Assembly (NCBI GenBank): GCA_916048095.2
Contig: OU696573.1
Span: 4,984,608 to 5,048,607 of the forward strand
From: Sacculina carcini
Taxonomy: Eukaryota; Arthropoda; Thecostraca; Sacculinidae
Direction of reading: 5' to 3'
DNA: 64,000 nt
Part shown: positions 10,074-21,180 of the stretch, one piece after another
Layout of the letters: the number at the start of each line of letters is the position of its first letter
How positions within the stretch are numbered: the first letter of the stretch is position 1
Program-made: the position numbers and the translations under genes
Notes under the pieces: generated by a model
Database searches by the model: none
What the model was told of the DNA's origin: nothing
Seen by the model: only the letters and a program-made list of their open reading frames with translations

Positions 10074-10646
10074 AAATTGGAAAGACCATATTGAGCATGT
10101 ATTTGGCAAAATTTCCAAAATTTGTGGTGTTTTATATAAAGTAATATACCAGTTAACGACAGAAGCCTTAATTAGTATCTACTATACTCTTATATATCCT
10201 CATCTAATATATTGTAGCGCTAATTGGTCTTGCATATGACCTTCCTTCCTTCTTAGAATCAAACTTATCCAAAAAAGAGTTTTACGATGCATTGCTCACA
10301 AAAACAAATTCGGATCTATCAGCGATATTTACCAAAAATTACAAATTCAACAATTCCACACAATTCGGAACAAATTCTTGATCTTACTCATCAGTAAAAA
10401 TCCCAAATGCAAAAACCGTAAGCACAACATATTCACTCGGGAAAGCACTGTAATTAGTACTCGAAGTAGTTATAATTTAACTCCACCAAGATTTCGAACA
10501 ATGTTATTCAAGTATAGTATTCTGCATTACGGGCCGCAGTTGTGGAATAGTTTGCCGATGTCTGTGAAGGAATTGTTATATATTGAGAGCAACGTGGAAA
10601 AAATAAAACAAGCTATAAATGTTTATAATAAAAATTTACCCACGTA
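10074..10646 (+). pseudogene. LINE-A ORF2, C-terminal part
   Basis: Continuation of the reverse transcriptase frame after the gypsy element: NWKDHIEHVFGKISKICGVL, LIYPHLIYCSANW (thumb) and RIKLIQKRVLRCIAHKN, ending with the C-terminal block PQLWNSLPMSVKEL and a stop at 10646. One stop interrupts near 10238. Joining the flanks across the removed gypsy and ATAT duplication gives a continuous frame. Confidence 0.87.
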
Positions 10647-11295
10647 ACTCAGGTCAAAAGTTGTATGATGTAGTTTTGTTTTGCGATGAATTGTTAAATA
10701 TTCGTGAATTTATGAATAAATATGAATCCGTGAATGAAAATAGACGACGAATATGTACGAATGTGTTTATGCATGAGGTATTGGTATGTTGTGTGTATAT
10801 ATGTGTCTTTATGTGTTTGCTCCAAAAAGATTTGTCTGTTTGCACATTGTGTGTATGTGTGGGTATGTGTATCAAATGTGTGTATGTAATTGAATACGTG
10901 TTAGGTGTTGTAAGGTAATATGTGCGGAGACGAGTATGGAAGTTGTATACGCGTGCACTTTGTTTGCGTATAGCTGCATGTTTGCGTATTGTTTCATGTG
11001 TATATGTATATGAAAATATGTGTACGAATATGTGTGGTAGACTGTGGTAGGTATGGTTATATGTTTGTTGTGTATCATTGTATATGAATAGTGTTTATAT
11101 GTGATTGCGCGCGCATGTGTGTGCATGTATGTACTTGTGTCTATATAACCTGGCTTGATAGCATTATTTCCACCTGTACAAGTGAAATGTAAGCCTGTCT
11201 ACGAGCATTAGCTCGACGGGTATTTTGCCAATTGTGATATTTATTGTTTGAACATTGTATATTTGTTTGTGGCAATACATGGTTAAATTCAAAAA
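10647..11295 (+). mobile_element. LINE-A 3' untranslated region with terminal hairpin
   Basis: TG-rich, non-coding sequence follows the ORF2 stop. At 11194-11220 lies a two-stem hairpin: CCTGT pairs with ACGGG (outer, one T-G pair), CGAGC pairs with GCTCG (inner), loop ATTA. The region then gives way to a (CA)n tract at about 11305-11334. The layout (coding end, long UTR, hairpin, CA tract) recurs in other LINEs of this window. The exact 3' boundary is inferred. Confidence 0.55.
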
Positions 11296-11552
11296 TACAA
11301 AATACACCCACACACACACACACAAAGTGATATGTTGAAGGTTCGCATTGCATGTAAGGACAACCGAAAAGGTGACAACTAAAACAACGACAACAGGTGG
11401 AGAATTCTACGCCAAAGAGTCGTAAATTTTATCTCCAAACAAATCAAAGGTGAAAGCGAAACCTTGCTGAAGACCAACCAGCATCACACTAAGTGGTAAA
11501 ACTGTCTGTGTGTGTGTGTCTGTCTGTTTGTATGTATGTATGCCGACCGCAC

Positions 11553-11752
11553 CTGCAGAGCGTCACGACACACAGAGTCAACCAGCAGGTCGGCGTGTGC
11601 GGCCAACTGAGCCACAATCAGCTGCTCATTATCCACCAGAGACGTGCTACTACCGCCGCCGCGGTAGAATACAAACGGAGCGGCGCTCACCTGCCGACGA
11701 CACACAGAACCGACGTACGGAGCGCAGTAGCCGTGCGGCGAACCATCCACGC
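11553..11752 (-). CDS. Host receptor exon: Frizzled-type CRD start (MuSK/ROR-like)
   Basis: 200-bp exon with acceptor TGTCTTGGACAG|GC and donor CTGCAG|GTGCGG, entering in phase 1 and leaving in phase 0. It encodes about 66 residues beginning GVDGSPHGYCAPYVGSVC and ending VDSVCRDALQ. The GYCxxYxGxVC start, the DNEQ segment and the later VCR follow the Frizzled cysteine-rich domain of MuSK, which in vertebrates follows the third Ig domain directly, as here. ROR kinases share the Fz domain and are the main alternative. An internal CAG|GTGAGC (donor at 11690) could act as an alternative donor. The next exon, which should supply the remaining CRD cysteines, is not visible in the window. Confidence 0.82.
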
Positions 11753-11839
11753 CTGTCCAAGACACAAACACACGCAGTTTCACGTCTGGCTTCAACACAA
11801 CACTTTACAAAACTGAATAGCTGTCTGACATAGTAGCCA

Positions 11840-13222
11840 GTTTCATGTTTGTCTTGTCTAAGCACGTCACAAACAGAACGTTTCAAACGCAAAAAACACA
11901 CATTGATGATATTGTGATCGACACATCTGAAGTGGATCCGAGGTATGTAATTGATTATTTGCGCAAATATGGGCTCATTGCAAAATACCCTATTCCGATT
12001 GACGGCGGTGCTGTACTCGGACTGAAAGTGCGGAGAAACGCAGTGGGAACTCTGGAATTTATTCGAGGAAATGAATGACCAGAATTTGAGCACATGCTGA
12101 CTAAACGCCAATAATTTTCTCTGAGTGGCAAACTGTTGGGTCATTATCCTGTTGCTGGGTGGCTCAGGCCCGTGTGTAGCTTCTTGAAACGTCGATCTGC
12201 AGATGATGATTTGGATTGACGTGTGGTGTGACGCAAACAATCAAGCAATTGGGACAGTTATTGAGATTGATTGCAGCATAACTGAAAACGCATCATGGCA
12301 GCGTAAGAAAGGCGACTTTTATCACAAACGTCGTTGAACTTGAAGCTGTGTCAAGTGGACTGAACCATGCAATAAAATGGGGACTGAACCGCATGGAGAT
12401 ACGCACGGATTCTGCTACGGTCGTTGAATGGCTACATGCTACACTATCGAACGAGAAGAGAGTGAAGACAAAGGCAACTGCAAAACTTCTAGTGAAACGA
12501 CGACATGGAAGGAATTGTCTACAGTTTAAGGAGAGAATAGAGGAATTGAATCTTAGAGTACGTGTAACGCTTTTGCTTACAGCAAACAACAAAACAGATT
12601 CGCTGACGCGGATTAATAATGGATGATGCAGTTTAAAACGGACGGTGATAGTATAATATGTTGTATGACGTTGAAAAGAGTGAGAGACTTCCATCGCATG
12701 CATCATTTGGGTGAGATAGGGCGCAATCTCTTGCGAAGGTAGACCAGACGGTTACACGTGAACAGGTTAAAAGCGTGGTGAGGAATTGTCTACAGTGCCA
12801 ATCCACAGACCCAGCCCTGTTAAGCATGAGGCTGATGAGATGCACGTATTAACAAGTTGGACCAGATTGACTGGATATTACTAATTTCAGAAATTGTATG
12901 CATCATCGATTGAGGCCCTGGGAGATACGCCATATGACGGGAGTTGTGTGTTGAGTCGGCAAATGAAGTCTCGAATAATATAAATAAGGTCTTTTGCGAA
13001 CGGGGACCCGTTGAACAGGTATTAATGGACAATGTTCGGGTCATAATTTTTCAAACACACTCTTGAGCGATGGAATGTAAAAATATATTTCCGTGCAGCG
13101 TAACGGTATTATAGAGTAACACCATCGAACAATATAGATAATAGCAGAGAGAGCTAATATGTCGCTGCAAATGGTATTTTGGTACACTAAGACCAGATCG
13201 GAACAGAGAAACTGCACCTCAT
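11840..13222 (+). pseudogene. BEL/Pao pol remnant: RT end, RNase H, integrase start
   Basis: Degenerate pol of a BEL/Pao element. Recognisable blocks: LLGHYPVAGWLRPVCSFLKR (about 12134-12195), the family hallmark between RT and RNase H; an RNase H-like segment VVELEAVSSGLNHAIKWG with IRTDSATVVEWL (about 12327-12440); the integrase zinc region MHHLGEIGRNL and VVRNCLQCQSTDPAL (about 12695-12820); and VFWYTKTRSEQRNC just before the gypsy-2 insertion. Many stops and frameshifts. It continues at 22098 after gypsy-2. Its 5' start was not defined and no LTR was found. Confidence 0.78.
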
Positions 13223-13429
13223 TGTGACGTATATGTGTGCGATTGTGTGTATTATATATGTTGTTTACATTGGCTACACCCGTGTGTCGACGAGTGCGGT
13301 TTGTTGGTGACGAAATTTGTTGTGTGATTCACGCGGGTTTGGGTTGCTGTGTTATTCTTTGATCAAGTGTATAGCGTGTTGGTTGAATATATTGTGGTTG
13401 AATATATGTCGCATAATTCATATTAAACA
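13223..13429 (+). repeat. 5' LTR of gypsy-2
   Basis: 207 bp, starts TGTGACGTAT and ends TATTAAACA. About nine or ten differences from the copy at 21886-22092. Confidence 0.92.
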
Positions 13430-15075
13430 TGGCGCAGTCGGATTCAGGGTTATTACGCATAGCAGAATTACTTGAAAAACAGGCGCTACAGAAGGCTGCC
13501 GTACTAGAAGCTGCTGCTCGAAGAGAAGCTACACTTACTGCTCTAGTGGAAACTTTGTCTTTGCGTACTCAGTCACAAAATTCTCAACCAGATGTGGGTC
13601 CAACACGAAATTCCGTGTTTGCAATTGCTCCGCAATTACATTCATCTTGCTCACTGAGCGAATTCCAAGCATAGAAAGAGAAATTTGATGGGTATGCATT
13701 ATTGACCAGTCTGTCAATGCGTGCAATACCAGAACAAAGGCTTATCTTGCATTCCGCGATTGACGATGAGTGGATCAGAATAATCAAATACATTTTGGGA
13801 AATTCTCGAGACTCTGCAGTGAGTATCGAAAACGAGATGGAGGAAATTGAAAAACACCTGAGACAACAGCGCAATATAACAATTCATCGCAGATAATTTT
13901 TAAACATAAATCAAGAACATGACGAAAAATGCAATGACTTTCTCTGTGCGATAAAATAAATCGCGTCATTCTGTGATTTTTGCAGTCTTTGTCATGATGA
14001 CACAATCAAAATTCACAAAATGAGAGACACAATTCTAGTGGGCACAAATGACGCAGGATCTCTGCGTAAAATGCTGCAAACTTCTGAGCTGACATTACAG
14101 AAAGCAGTAGACATGTGCCGAGCCTCTGAAAATGCGTCTCGAAATCAGAAGGAGCTACAGAGTGACAACAAATACGTGTCCATTGATAGAGTGAGGCGCA
14201 CCAGAAGCGCATCACAGTCAGGGCGTCAAACTTGTTCTAGATGTGGAAGAAAAGCACATTCAGAGCAAGAGACGTGTGTGGCGCTACATGAAGAATGCCA
14301 AAAATGCCACAAGGTCGGGGAATTTGCTAATATGTGTGAAAGTGTGCACAAAAATTCTGCAAGACAACAGAAAATGAGTCTATACAGAAAGCAAAGAAAT
14401 ACGCGTACCTCAGATCAATCTCTACATAGAGTCACAATCGCTGATGTATCGATGCGTCAACGCGACCGGCGCAAAGCCCCCACAGTTTCGATATGGGTAA
14501 AACCGTCCGATCGTGACCAATTCCGATTGGATTGGGTGCCAGACACGGGCGCTGAGGTTTCTGTGGTCGGACAGTCGTTGGCAAGGAAAGCCGGCATGTC
14601 ACTGAAATATCTAACAGTACCGAAAAAACAGCTCTTAGCAGCAGACGGTCGCAGACTGGCGTGCCTTGGTACGTACTCTGCTGAACTTATATTGGGCGAT
14701 CAAACGAGTCAATCTGTGATATATGTGGTAAAAGGTTTTAATGGAGCATTACTGTCCTGGTACGACGCCATGAAACTCCACATACTCCCTGATTACTTCC
14801 CGCAGCAAATCCAATATGTTGAAGCGCGCAAACATGTCAAACGGACAAGCAACGATACAAGCGGTCTGAAAGCACATGCATTGTCCATGACAAAATCCAA
14901 AATATCAAGACCAGTGAATAAAGTGAACAAACCGACACATGTAGACGTGGATGCAGACAACGAACATGAACGATGTCCATTGCAAGTAAACGATGACATC
15001 ATTGTTACGGAACAGATGAGGAAGGAACACTTTACAGAAAATGCCACAAGCCTCATTACAGAAAATGTTTCCTAG
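13429..15075 (+). pseudogene. Gypsy-2 gag, nucleocapsid and protease
   Basis: The frame opens at ATG 13429, made of the last LTR base and the first two PBS bases, giving MAQSDSGLLRIAELLEKQ, a helical coiled-coil-like N-terminus. TAG at 13672-13674 and later frame changes (13.7-14.0 kb) disrupt capsid. From 14020 a clean 351-codon frame contains two zinc knuckle-like motifs (CSRCGRKAHSEQETC and CQKCHKVGEFANMC, about 14233-14336) and a retropepsin (WVPDTGAEVSVVG, about 14536-14574; Asp-Thr-Gly intact). The layout matches Ty3/gypsy gag-pol. Confidence 0.86.
13430..13445 (+). other. Primer binding site of gypsy-2
   Basis: TGGCGCAGTCGGATTC abuts the LTR end and begins with TGG (complement of tRNA CCA). 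The donor tRNA was not identified. Confidence 0.7.
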
Positions 15076-16777
15076 AGTGTTCAACAATGAGGGACCTTTA
15101 CGGGAAATGACCGGTGGTCCAATGAAAATCGAGCTCAGGGCAGATGCTCAGTTATGCGGTGCGCGCAGTTCGATCTCTTCCATTTAATGGTATAAATGAC
15201 GTACATGATCAGCTACAACAGTTGCAAGAAGACGGTATCATTGAACCGGTGAATCATCCGACAGAGTGGTGTCACCCAATCGTGCCAGTGGCAAAACGGT
15301 CGGAAACAGGCCGGTTCATGGGATGCAGAATAACAGTGGATTTCACCCATCTAAACAAATATGTGCGAAACCGACATACCCTACACAATGTCCGGCGGAT
15401 TGTGTCACTGCTATCGAATCAGACACGCGGTATTTCACGAAACTGAACGCGAAATCAGGGTATTTTCAAATAACACTGGTTGAGTGTAGCCGAGATTACA
15501 CTTGTTTCATCACGCCGTGGGGCAGGTTCCGATTCACTCGTGCACCTATGGGATTGATTTGATTCGGTGATGTCTAAAACTGTCGTGGTGATGCCGCCAT
15601 CGGGGACATTCCCAGAACGATCAAGGTCGTATATGACATACTAGCTCATGATCGTGACTACAACACGCATATCACTCATGTGTGGAACATTCTGAAACGA
15701 TGTGACCGGGCGGGCATCACGTTGAACGCGAACAAGTGTACCTTTGGTGTGCCAGAGATGAACTTCTGTGGAATGCGACTAAATTCAAGTGGCTACACAG
15801 CAGATGAAAGGAAAATAGAAGCGATTCGTGATTTTCCACTCCCGACTAATATAACCGAGCTACGGTCATTCATGGGCCTCACGAATCAGCTGGGATGTTT
15901 CTCCACATAAATGGCGGGTGCAGCAAAGCCACTGAGAGGATTGCTCAAACCGAAAAACGTCTGGAACTTGGATGAGACGCATGATATGGCGTTTCAAAAT
16001 GTTAAGGATGCACTGACAATTTCACCAGTTTTGGAATTTTTCCACCCAAGCCGTCCAACGCGGTTGGAGACAGACACGTCCCGAGATGTCGTCTGAGAGG
16101 TCTAGGTTTCGCTCTTCTGCAGCAAGACCAGCATAATATATGGCGACTCGTCCAGTGCGGCTAGATATTTCTGTCGGACGCCGAATCCAGATACGCTGTG
16201 TGCGAATTGGAACTGCTGACGGTACACTGGGCTACTCGCAAGTGTCATACATACCTGGCTGGACTACCCTTGTTCACGGTAGTGACAGACCATCGACCAC
16301 TGGTGCCGATTATCAACTGCAAGGCACTCGCAAGCATCGACAATGCGCGATTACAACGATTGTGCAGAAAAACTGCAGCATTACAGCTTCAAAGCTATGT
16401 GGCGGAAAGGTCTAGACAATGCCATTGCAGACGCGTTATCACGCGCCCCGGTAAGCGAACCTGCTGAAGAGGACAATAATGTCGCCGAAGCTGTACGGAT
16501 CCGTATTATTGAGTCAGTCACGGCGGTCGATGACAACGGTGCATTGATTACACCACTGAGGGATGAAACACTGGAAAAAGTTCGAGCAGCTGGTAGGCAC
16601 GATGCTGAGTATATCGCCCTACACAGTGCCATCATGGAAGGATTCCTTCACGAGAAAAATTATTGCCGGCCAATCTCCACCAATACTGGCGTGTACGTGA
16701 CAGTTTGGCGGTAGACGACGGGCTGATCGTATACGGAGCTCATCTTGTCATCCCTCAGTCGATGAGAAGACAAACAG
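15076..16777 (+). pseudogene. Gypsy-2 RT, RNase H and integrase N-terminus
   Basis: RT blocks in shifting frames: FTHLNKYVRNRHTLHNVRR, TKLNAKSGYFQITLVE, CFITPWGRFRFTRAPMGL. The palm motif reads VVYDIL, with Tyr (15632-15634) where the first catalytic Asp is expected. Then CTFGVPEMNFCGMRLNSSGY, the connection domain (LRSFMGLTNQLG, stop at 15908) and RNase H remnants including GLDNAIADALSRAP (about 16407-16450). The frame ends in the integrase start IPQSMRRQTV, where LTR-3 is inserted. Several stops and frameshifts; inactive. Confidence 0.85.
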
Positions 16778-16782
16778 TTGCG

Positions 16783-17480
16783 TATAACAAAGTTATAATC
16801 AGACCAGTTTTCTATCTGTCAGTTTACTCGGTTTTCTCTCTCTTTCTCTCAGTTTACTTTCGCGTTCTTTCGCGGCTCGCTTGTGCAGCTGTCGTTAGGC
16901 TAATTTATGTGTTAGAGCGACGCCAGTATTATACGGTGCCTGATATGTTTGGCACGAGTGAAGTATGGGTATCAGTAATTTATGACCCTTTTTTTGTACG
17001 TCTGACTTGGCTGATCATCTCGAGGCAAGACGCCTGTGTACTGTCAGATCGCGTTCAGAAATAGCTTGTGTCCCGGTTGTGTAGTTCGAGCGGTTTGGCC
17101 AGGTGACATTGTTCGCGGTATATGATGCCAACGACATGTGTTCGTGGGTATATAAACCAGGGTTACTACGAATTGGCTGTGTGTGGGCGGTGCTTGTGCT
17201 GTGCTTGTTGGTGGGAGTTGGTTTAGTTTTGGCTTGGACTAGCGACTTGCGATGTAGGACTCACCATTAATAATTCATCATTAGGGTATTAGGTTCTGGA
17301 TTTCATTAGATTTAGGAATAGCTTTAAGGTAGATTGACTGGTTGCTGAAAATACACAATCAAAAGACGACTGGGTGACTATTACTTGTTATCGCGGAACA
17401 CAACATCAAGAGGAACTATCAAGACATCACGATCAGCCGAACGAAGATCAACATAACAACATATTATTACTACTGTTACA
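16783..17480 (+). repeat. 5' LTR of LTR-3
   Basis: 698 bp. Contains a CT-rich stretch near its start (TTTCTCTCTCTTTCTCTCAG) and a TATATAAA box at 17149-17156. About 24 differences from the right copy. Confidence 0.88.
17149..17156 (+). promoter_or_regulatory. TATA box in LTR-3 5' LTR
   Basis: TATATAAA within GGGTATATAAACCAGG. It is conserved in the right LTR at 20844-20851, which supports a role as the U3 promoter. Transcription would start some 25-30 bases downstream. Confidence 0.6.
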
Positions 17481-17877
17481 TTTGGTGCGTGACCCGGATA
17501 GCTACTGATTGAAGCCATGACAACCCGCACGACTACAAATTGCTGCAGTGACCAGACAACTACAGAATTATTGCTGAATAGCATCATCGTGTCGAATTTT
17601 TTGTTCGGTCGATCACACCGGTGGCTCAATGAACTGTGAGGTGAGTTTTATCTCAATTTTCCTTAAGCCTTGTCAGCATCCAGAGCCTTACTCAGAATAA
17701 AATTAGGAAATATAAGAAATATATTTGGATGAAATATGGAGCAAAAATAGATCAGGAAATATCAGTGATATTAAGTATGAAAAAATGAGCTAAAACCACC
17801 ACTGAATATGGCCAGTATGTGGTTCAGAAAGCAAAACCCAGAAATAATTTTGCAGCAAATGTTAAAAATCAATGTGT

Positions 17878-18130
17878 TAGGTAAATATAGGAGGACCTCC
17901 AATCAATATTTTAGTAGATGCTGGGTGTGATGTATGAATAATATCGAAATATTGCGTGAAGAAACTAAGTTGCATGTTTTGTAGGATGCGTTTGACTAGT
18001 ATAACGGGGACAAGATTAAACAATATTGCACTTATTAAATTATCGGTGTCTTTTGTGAATTTTGACACTAAATATTCTATTAGAGTACACGAAATTAAAG
18101 GGCAGTTGAATAATAGGCTGGGATTTGTAT
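17878..18130 (+). pseudogene. Retropepsin remnant of LTR-3
   Basis: A frame reads NIGGPPINILVDAGCDV, then a stop, then IISKYCVKKL. This matches the retropepsin pattern hydrophobic-DTGA-x-S-hydrophobic, with Thr-Gly changed to Ala-Gly. It continues for about 60 residues with one stop. It supports a gag-pol type LTR element about 400 bases downstream of the PBS. Confidence 0.6.
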
Positions 18131-18439
18131 AATTATTATGGTGTACAATTGGACTTTGATATTTTTATTAATGTCAAAACATGTACTATATACTACTGAG
18201 AAATATGAGAAGACAATCACTGACAAATACTTTTTTTTAATCAGGACGAGATGTTGAAATATTTGAAATGAAATGTAAGACTATCTGTCAAAAGTGACAG
18301 ATATTTGAGAACATACATTTAAAGTATGTATAGCAACGCATATAAGATGCATTGGAACGTCAGGGCACGATACGCCGCAGGTGATTAAATATATAAATGA
18401 ATGATGACTAAGGTGTTATATAATACGAAACGGATATCG

Positions 18440-18535
18440 AGGAAAGTTCCATACTGATGGATGACTGATGACTGATGCTGACTGATGGATGACTGATGAC
18501 TGATACTGTCTGATGGACTTCACTGATGGATATAT
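18440..18535. repeat. GATGACTGAT minisatellite
   Basis: Short tandem array of ACTGATGGATG / ACTGATGACTGATG variants inside the LTR-3 interior, about 95 bp. No coding content. Confidence 0.75.
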
Positions 18536-19178
18536 GAATGCGATTAATATTGAGAAACAAGATAATGTACGAGGCACAAATGGTGTCAAGAGAAAAGGCT
18601 TGTGTCAACCGTCTAAATGTGAAAATACATAAGACATTTAATTGAAAGCATTTAACATGCTACTTAATAAATACTTAATAAATACTTAACAAGCGGAGTT
18701 ATTGAAGCAATTACTTTGTTGACTAAGTCGGTTAGTTGAAACTGGAGGCATACACAGTATGCTACGACATCAATTAACAACCAATAAAGTAGATTGTAAT
18801 TATCATGGAGAATATAAGCAGAAATATGTGTGCACTCAAAGTTACAACAGACGAAACAACTTCAATCTGTAGGTGTGAGAAATATATTCTTAAAACTAGA
18901 AAAATATATGTTAACTTAACAATAATAAAGTGAAATTGGGTTCAATCAAAATATATAAATACAATAATATTTCATAATGATTAAAAGTAAAACGGCTCTG
19001 GATATTGCTCCTATTAATTGTTTCCTATTAATTGTCTATTTTTCTCTCATGAATGTAGCCCCTGTTTTCCTACCTTGTTGTAAATTAGTTTCGTATTTCC
19101 AAGTAGACATTGCATGCGTTTTTAATTCATGCATGCGTTTTTCCTGTCTCAATCCTGCTACCACACCGACACAGAACA

Positions 19179-19630
19179 ATGAGTCACTGGCGAGAATTGT
19201 CCGTTTTTCGGTCTGAAGAGGCGAGATTGAGTCAACAGTTTGCTGGAACCCCTGATCAACCGTGTGCTGAACTGACAGTCTACTAACAACGACAACGAAA
19301 ACAATTAGCGGACTGAGATAAGTCAATGCCGAAATCATCACGAGCCGAGACAACACCAGCGGTTCACCGATCAACCTAAAAGACCACCTGCGATAAAGAT
19401 GGGGACGAGTAATCATGGAAGACGGCCGAATATTTATCAACGAGATTTACAACGAAGTACTGCAGGCGTTTGAGCACAACGACAACAGCTGGATGACTGG
19501 TGAAGCAGCGCGTGGACTACGAGTCGACACAGTATACCCCGCCGGTGTACGACCTCTGCCTGATGTGGTTCAAGATCAACACCACCTGCTTGGATCGAGC
19601 CGTGGACGCGTTCGTGGTCGGCGATAAATG
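19179..19630 (+). other. Unassigned coding-like block inside LTR-3
   Basis: Several stretches look protein-coding but lie in different frames: MSHWRELSVFRSEEARLSQQ from 19179, MEDGRIFINEIYNEVLQAFE from 19415, and in a third frame VDYESTQYTPPVYDLCLMWF ending at a TAA near 19634. GC content is higher than in the surrounding AT-rich sequence. I do not recognise the protein. It may be captured host sequence or gag/env remains of LTR-3. The frame breaks argue for a pseudogene. Confidence 0.35.
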
Positions 19631-20476
19631 GTTTTATTAACACGATATATCGCTCATTTTATATGTATAATGTGTTGAGCTATTTAGATTTAATTGTGTT
19701 AATTTTTGTAGTCAGATAACCGTAACCTTATGTCCATAACCGTGTGTTATTTACAACTAAGTTAGTTTCTCATGTATATTTGTGAGATATAGATTCGTGT
19801 TGTTCTAGATTTTAAGTTACTGTGTTAGTTGCGATTAATTTATGCGATAGACATAGACATGCGCTAATATAGAATTTTATTTCATTGTATAATTGTGTTT
19901 AAGTACTTTGATATACACACTCACGAACTGAAACGTAAGTGAAAACGTAAGTGAAATGGGTCGTAATGACTAGTTGAGGATTCTAGCTAATAATTTTCAA
20001 TTAAAATGTCAAGATAACTGGTCTGAATATTTTTAAAACCTCACTTTGGTTCAAGCTGTCGAGTATTGGGCTAATACTGAATGCTGGAGCTGTCAGTTAT
20101 TGATGATGCAGGAATACCACAAAAATATTGGGATGAGGCAAACATCGAAAGAGGACAGTTAATACGCCAGAATTCACCAGTAATTGGCTGGTGACACAGG
20201 ACGTTCCTGTGTGTTATGTACGCCCCTGTTGACTCGATATGACAGTTGAATATTACAGACGCACATACTTATGGAGTATGTGTGTATGGTGAGAAATGGC
20301 GCTGCATAATCACTGATCAGAATTATGCCTCAGTCCTACCCTGATGTGGAAACTCGGCAAATAATGACTGGCAGTTTGCTATAATTGCAACTATCACGAT
20401 TCAGTAGAGCCGTTGGCTTTGATGGCCGTGATTGTGTCTAGTGTCCACATTCGTTTAAAAGACCTCGCAGCTGTGA

Positions 20477-21175
20477 TATAACAAAGTTATAATCAGACCA
20501 GTTTTCTATCTGTCAGTTTACTCGGTTTTCTCTCTCACTTTCTCTCAGTTTACTTTCGCGTTCTTTCGCGGCTTGCTTGTGCAGCTGTCGTTAGGCTAAT
20601 TTATCTGTTAGAGCGACGCCAGTATTACACGGCGCCTGATATGTTTGGCACGAGTGAAGTATGGGTGACAGTAATTTATGACCCTTTTTTGTACGTCTGA
20701 CTTGGCTCATCATCTCGAGGCAAGACGCCTGTGTACTGTCAGATCGCGTTCAGAAATAGCTTGTGTCCCGGTTGGGTAGTTCGAGCGGTTTGGCCAGCTG
20801 GCATTGCTCGCAGTATATGATACCAACGACATGTGTTCGTGGGTATATAAACCAGGGTTACTAAGAATTGGCTGTGTTTGGGCGGTGCTTGTGCTGTGCT
20901 TGTTGGTGGGAGTTGGTTTAGTTTTGGCTTGGACTAGCGACTTGCGATGTAGGACTCACCATTAATAATTCATCATTAGGGTATTAGGTTCTGGATTTCA
21001 TTAGATTTAGGAATAGCTTTAAGGTAGATTGACTGGTTGCTGAAAATACACAATTAAAAGACGACTGGGTGACTATAACTTGTTATCGCGGAACACAACA
21101 TCAAGAGGAACTATCAAGACATCACGATCAGCCGAACGAAGATCAACATAACAACATATTATCACTATCGTTACA
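20477..21175 (+). repeat. 3' LTR of LTR-3
   Basis: 699 bp, pair of 16783-17480. Followed by the TTGCG duplication and then by the resumed gypsy-2 integrase frame. Confidence 0.88.
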
Positions 21176-21180
21176 TTGCG

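Larger units (their letters stand above)
16783..21175 (+). mobile_element. LTR-3: LTR retrotransposon nested in gypsy-2
   Basis: LTRs at 16783-17480 (698 bp) and 20477-21175 (699 bp), about 96 percent identical by eye, flanked by TTGCG duplications (16778-16782, 21176-21180). LTR ends are TATAAC...GTTACA, so the start has lost the usual TG in both copies. A PBS-like TGGTGCGTGACCCGG follows the left LTR at about 17483. The 3-kb interior is AT-rich and nearly non-coding apart from a decayed retropepsin. It may be a non-autonomous or heavily decayed element; superfamily uncertain. Confidence 0.88.

Noticed and set aside
19437-19643. Host receptor exon on the minus strand near 19.5 kb
   Set aside because: GC-rich, but the minus-strand frame has no Ig, Fz or other receptor feature, and no splice sites fit the phase chain; the plus-strand frames look more coding.
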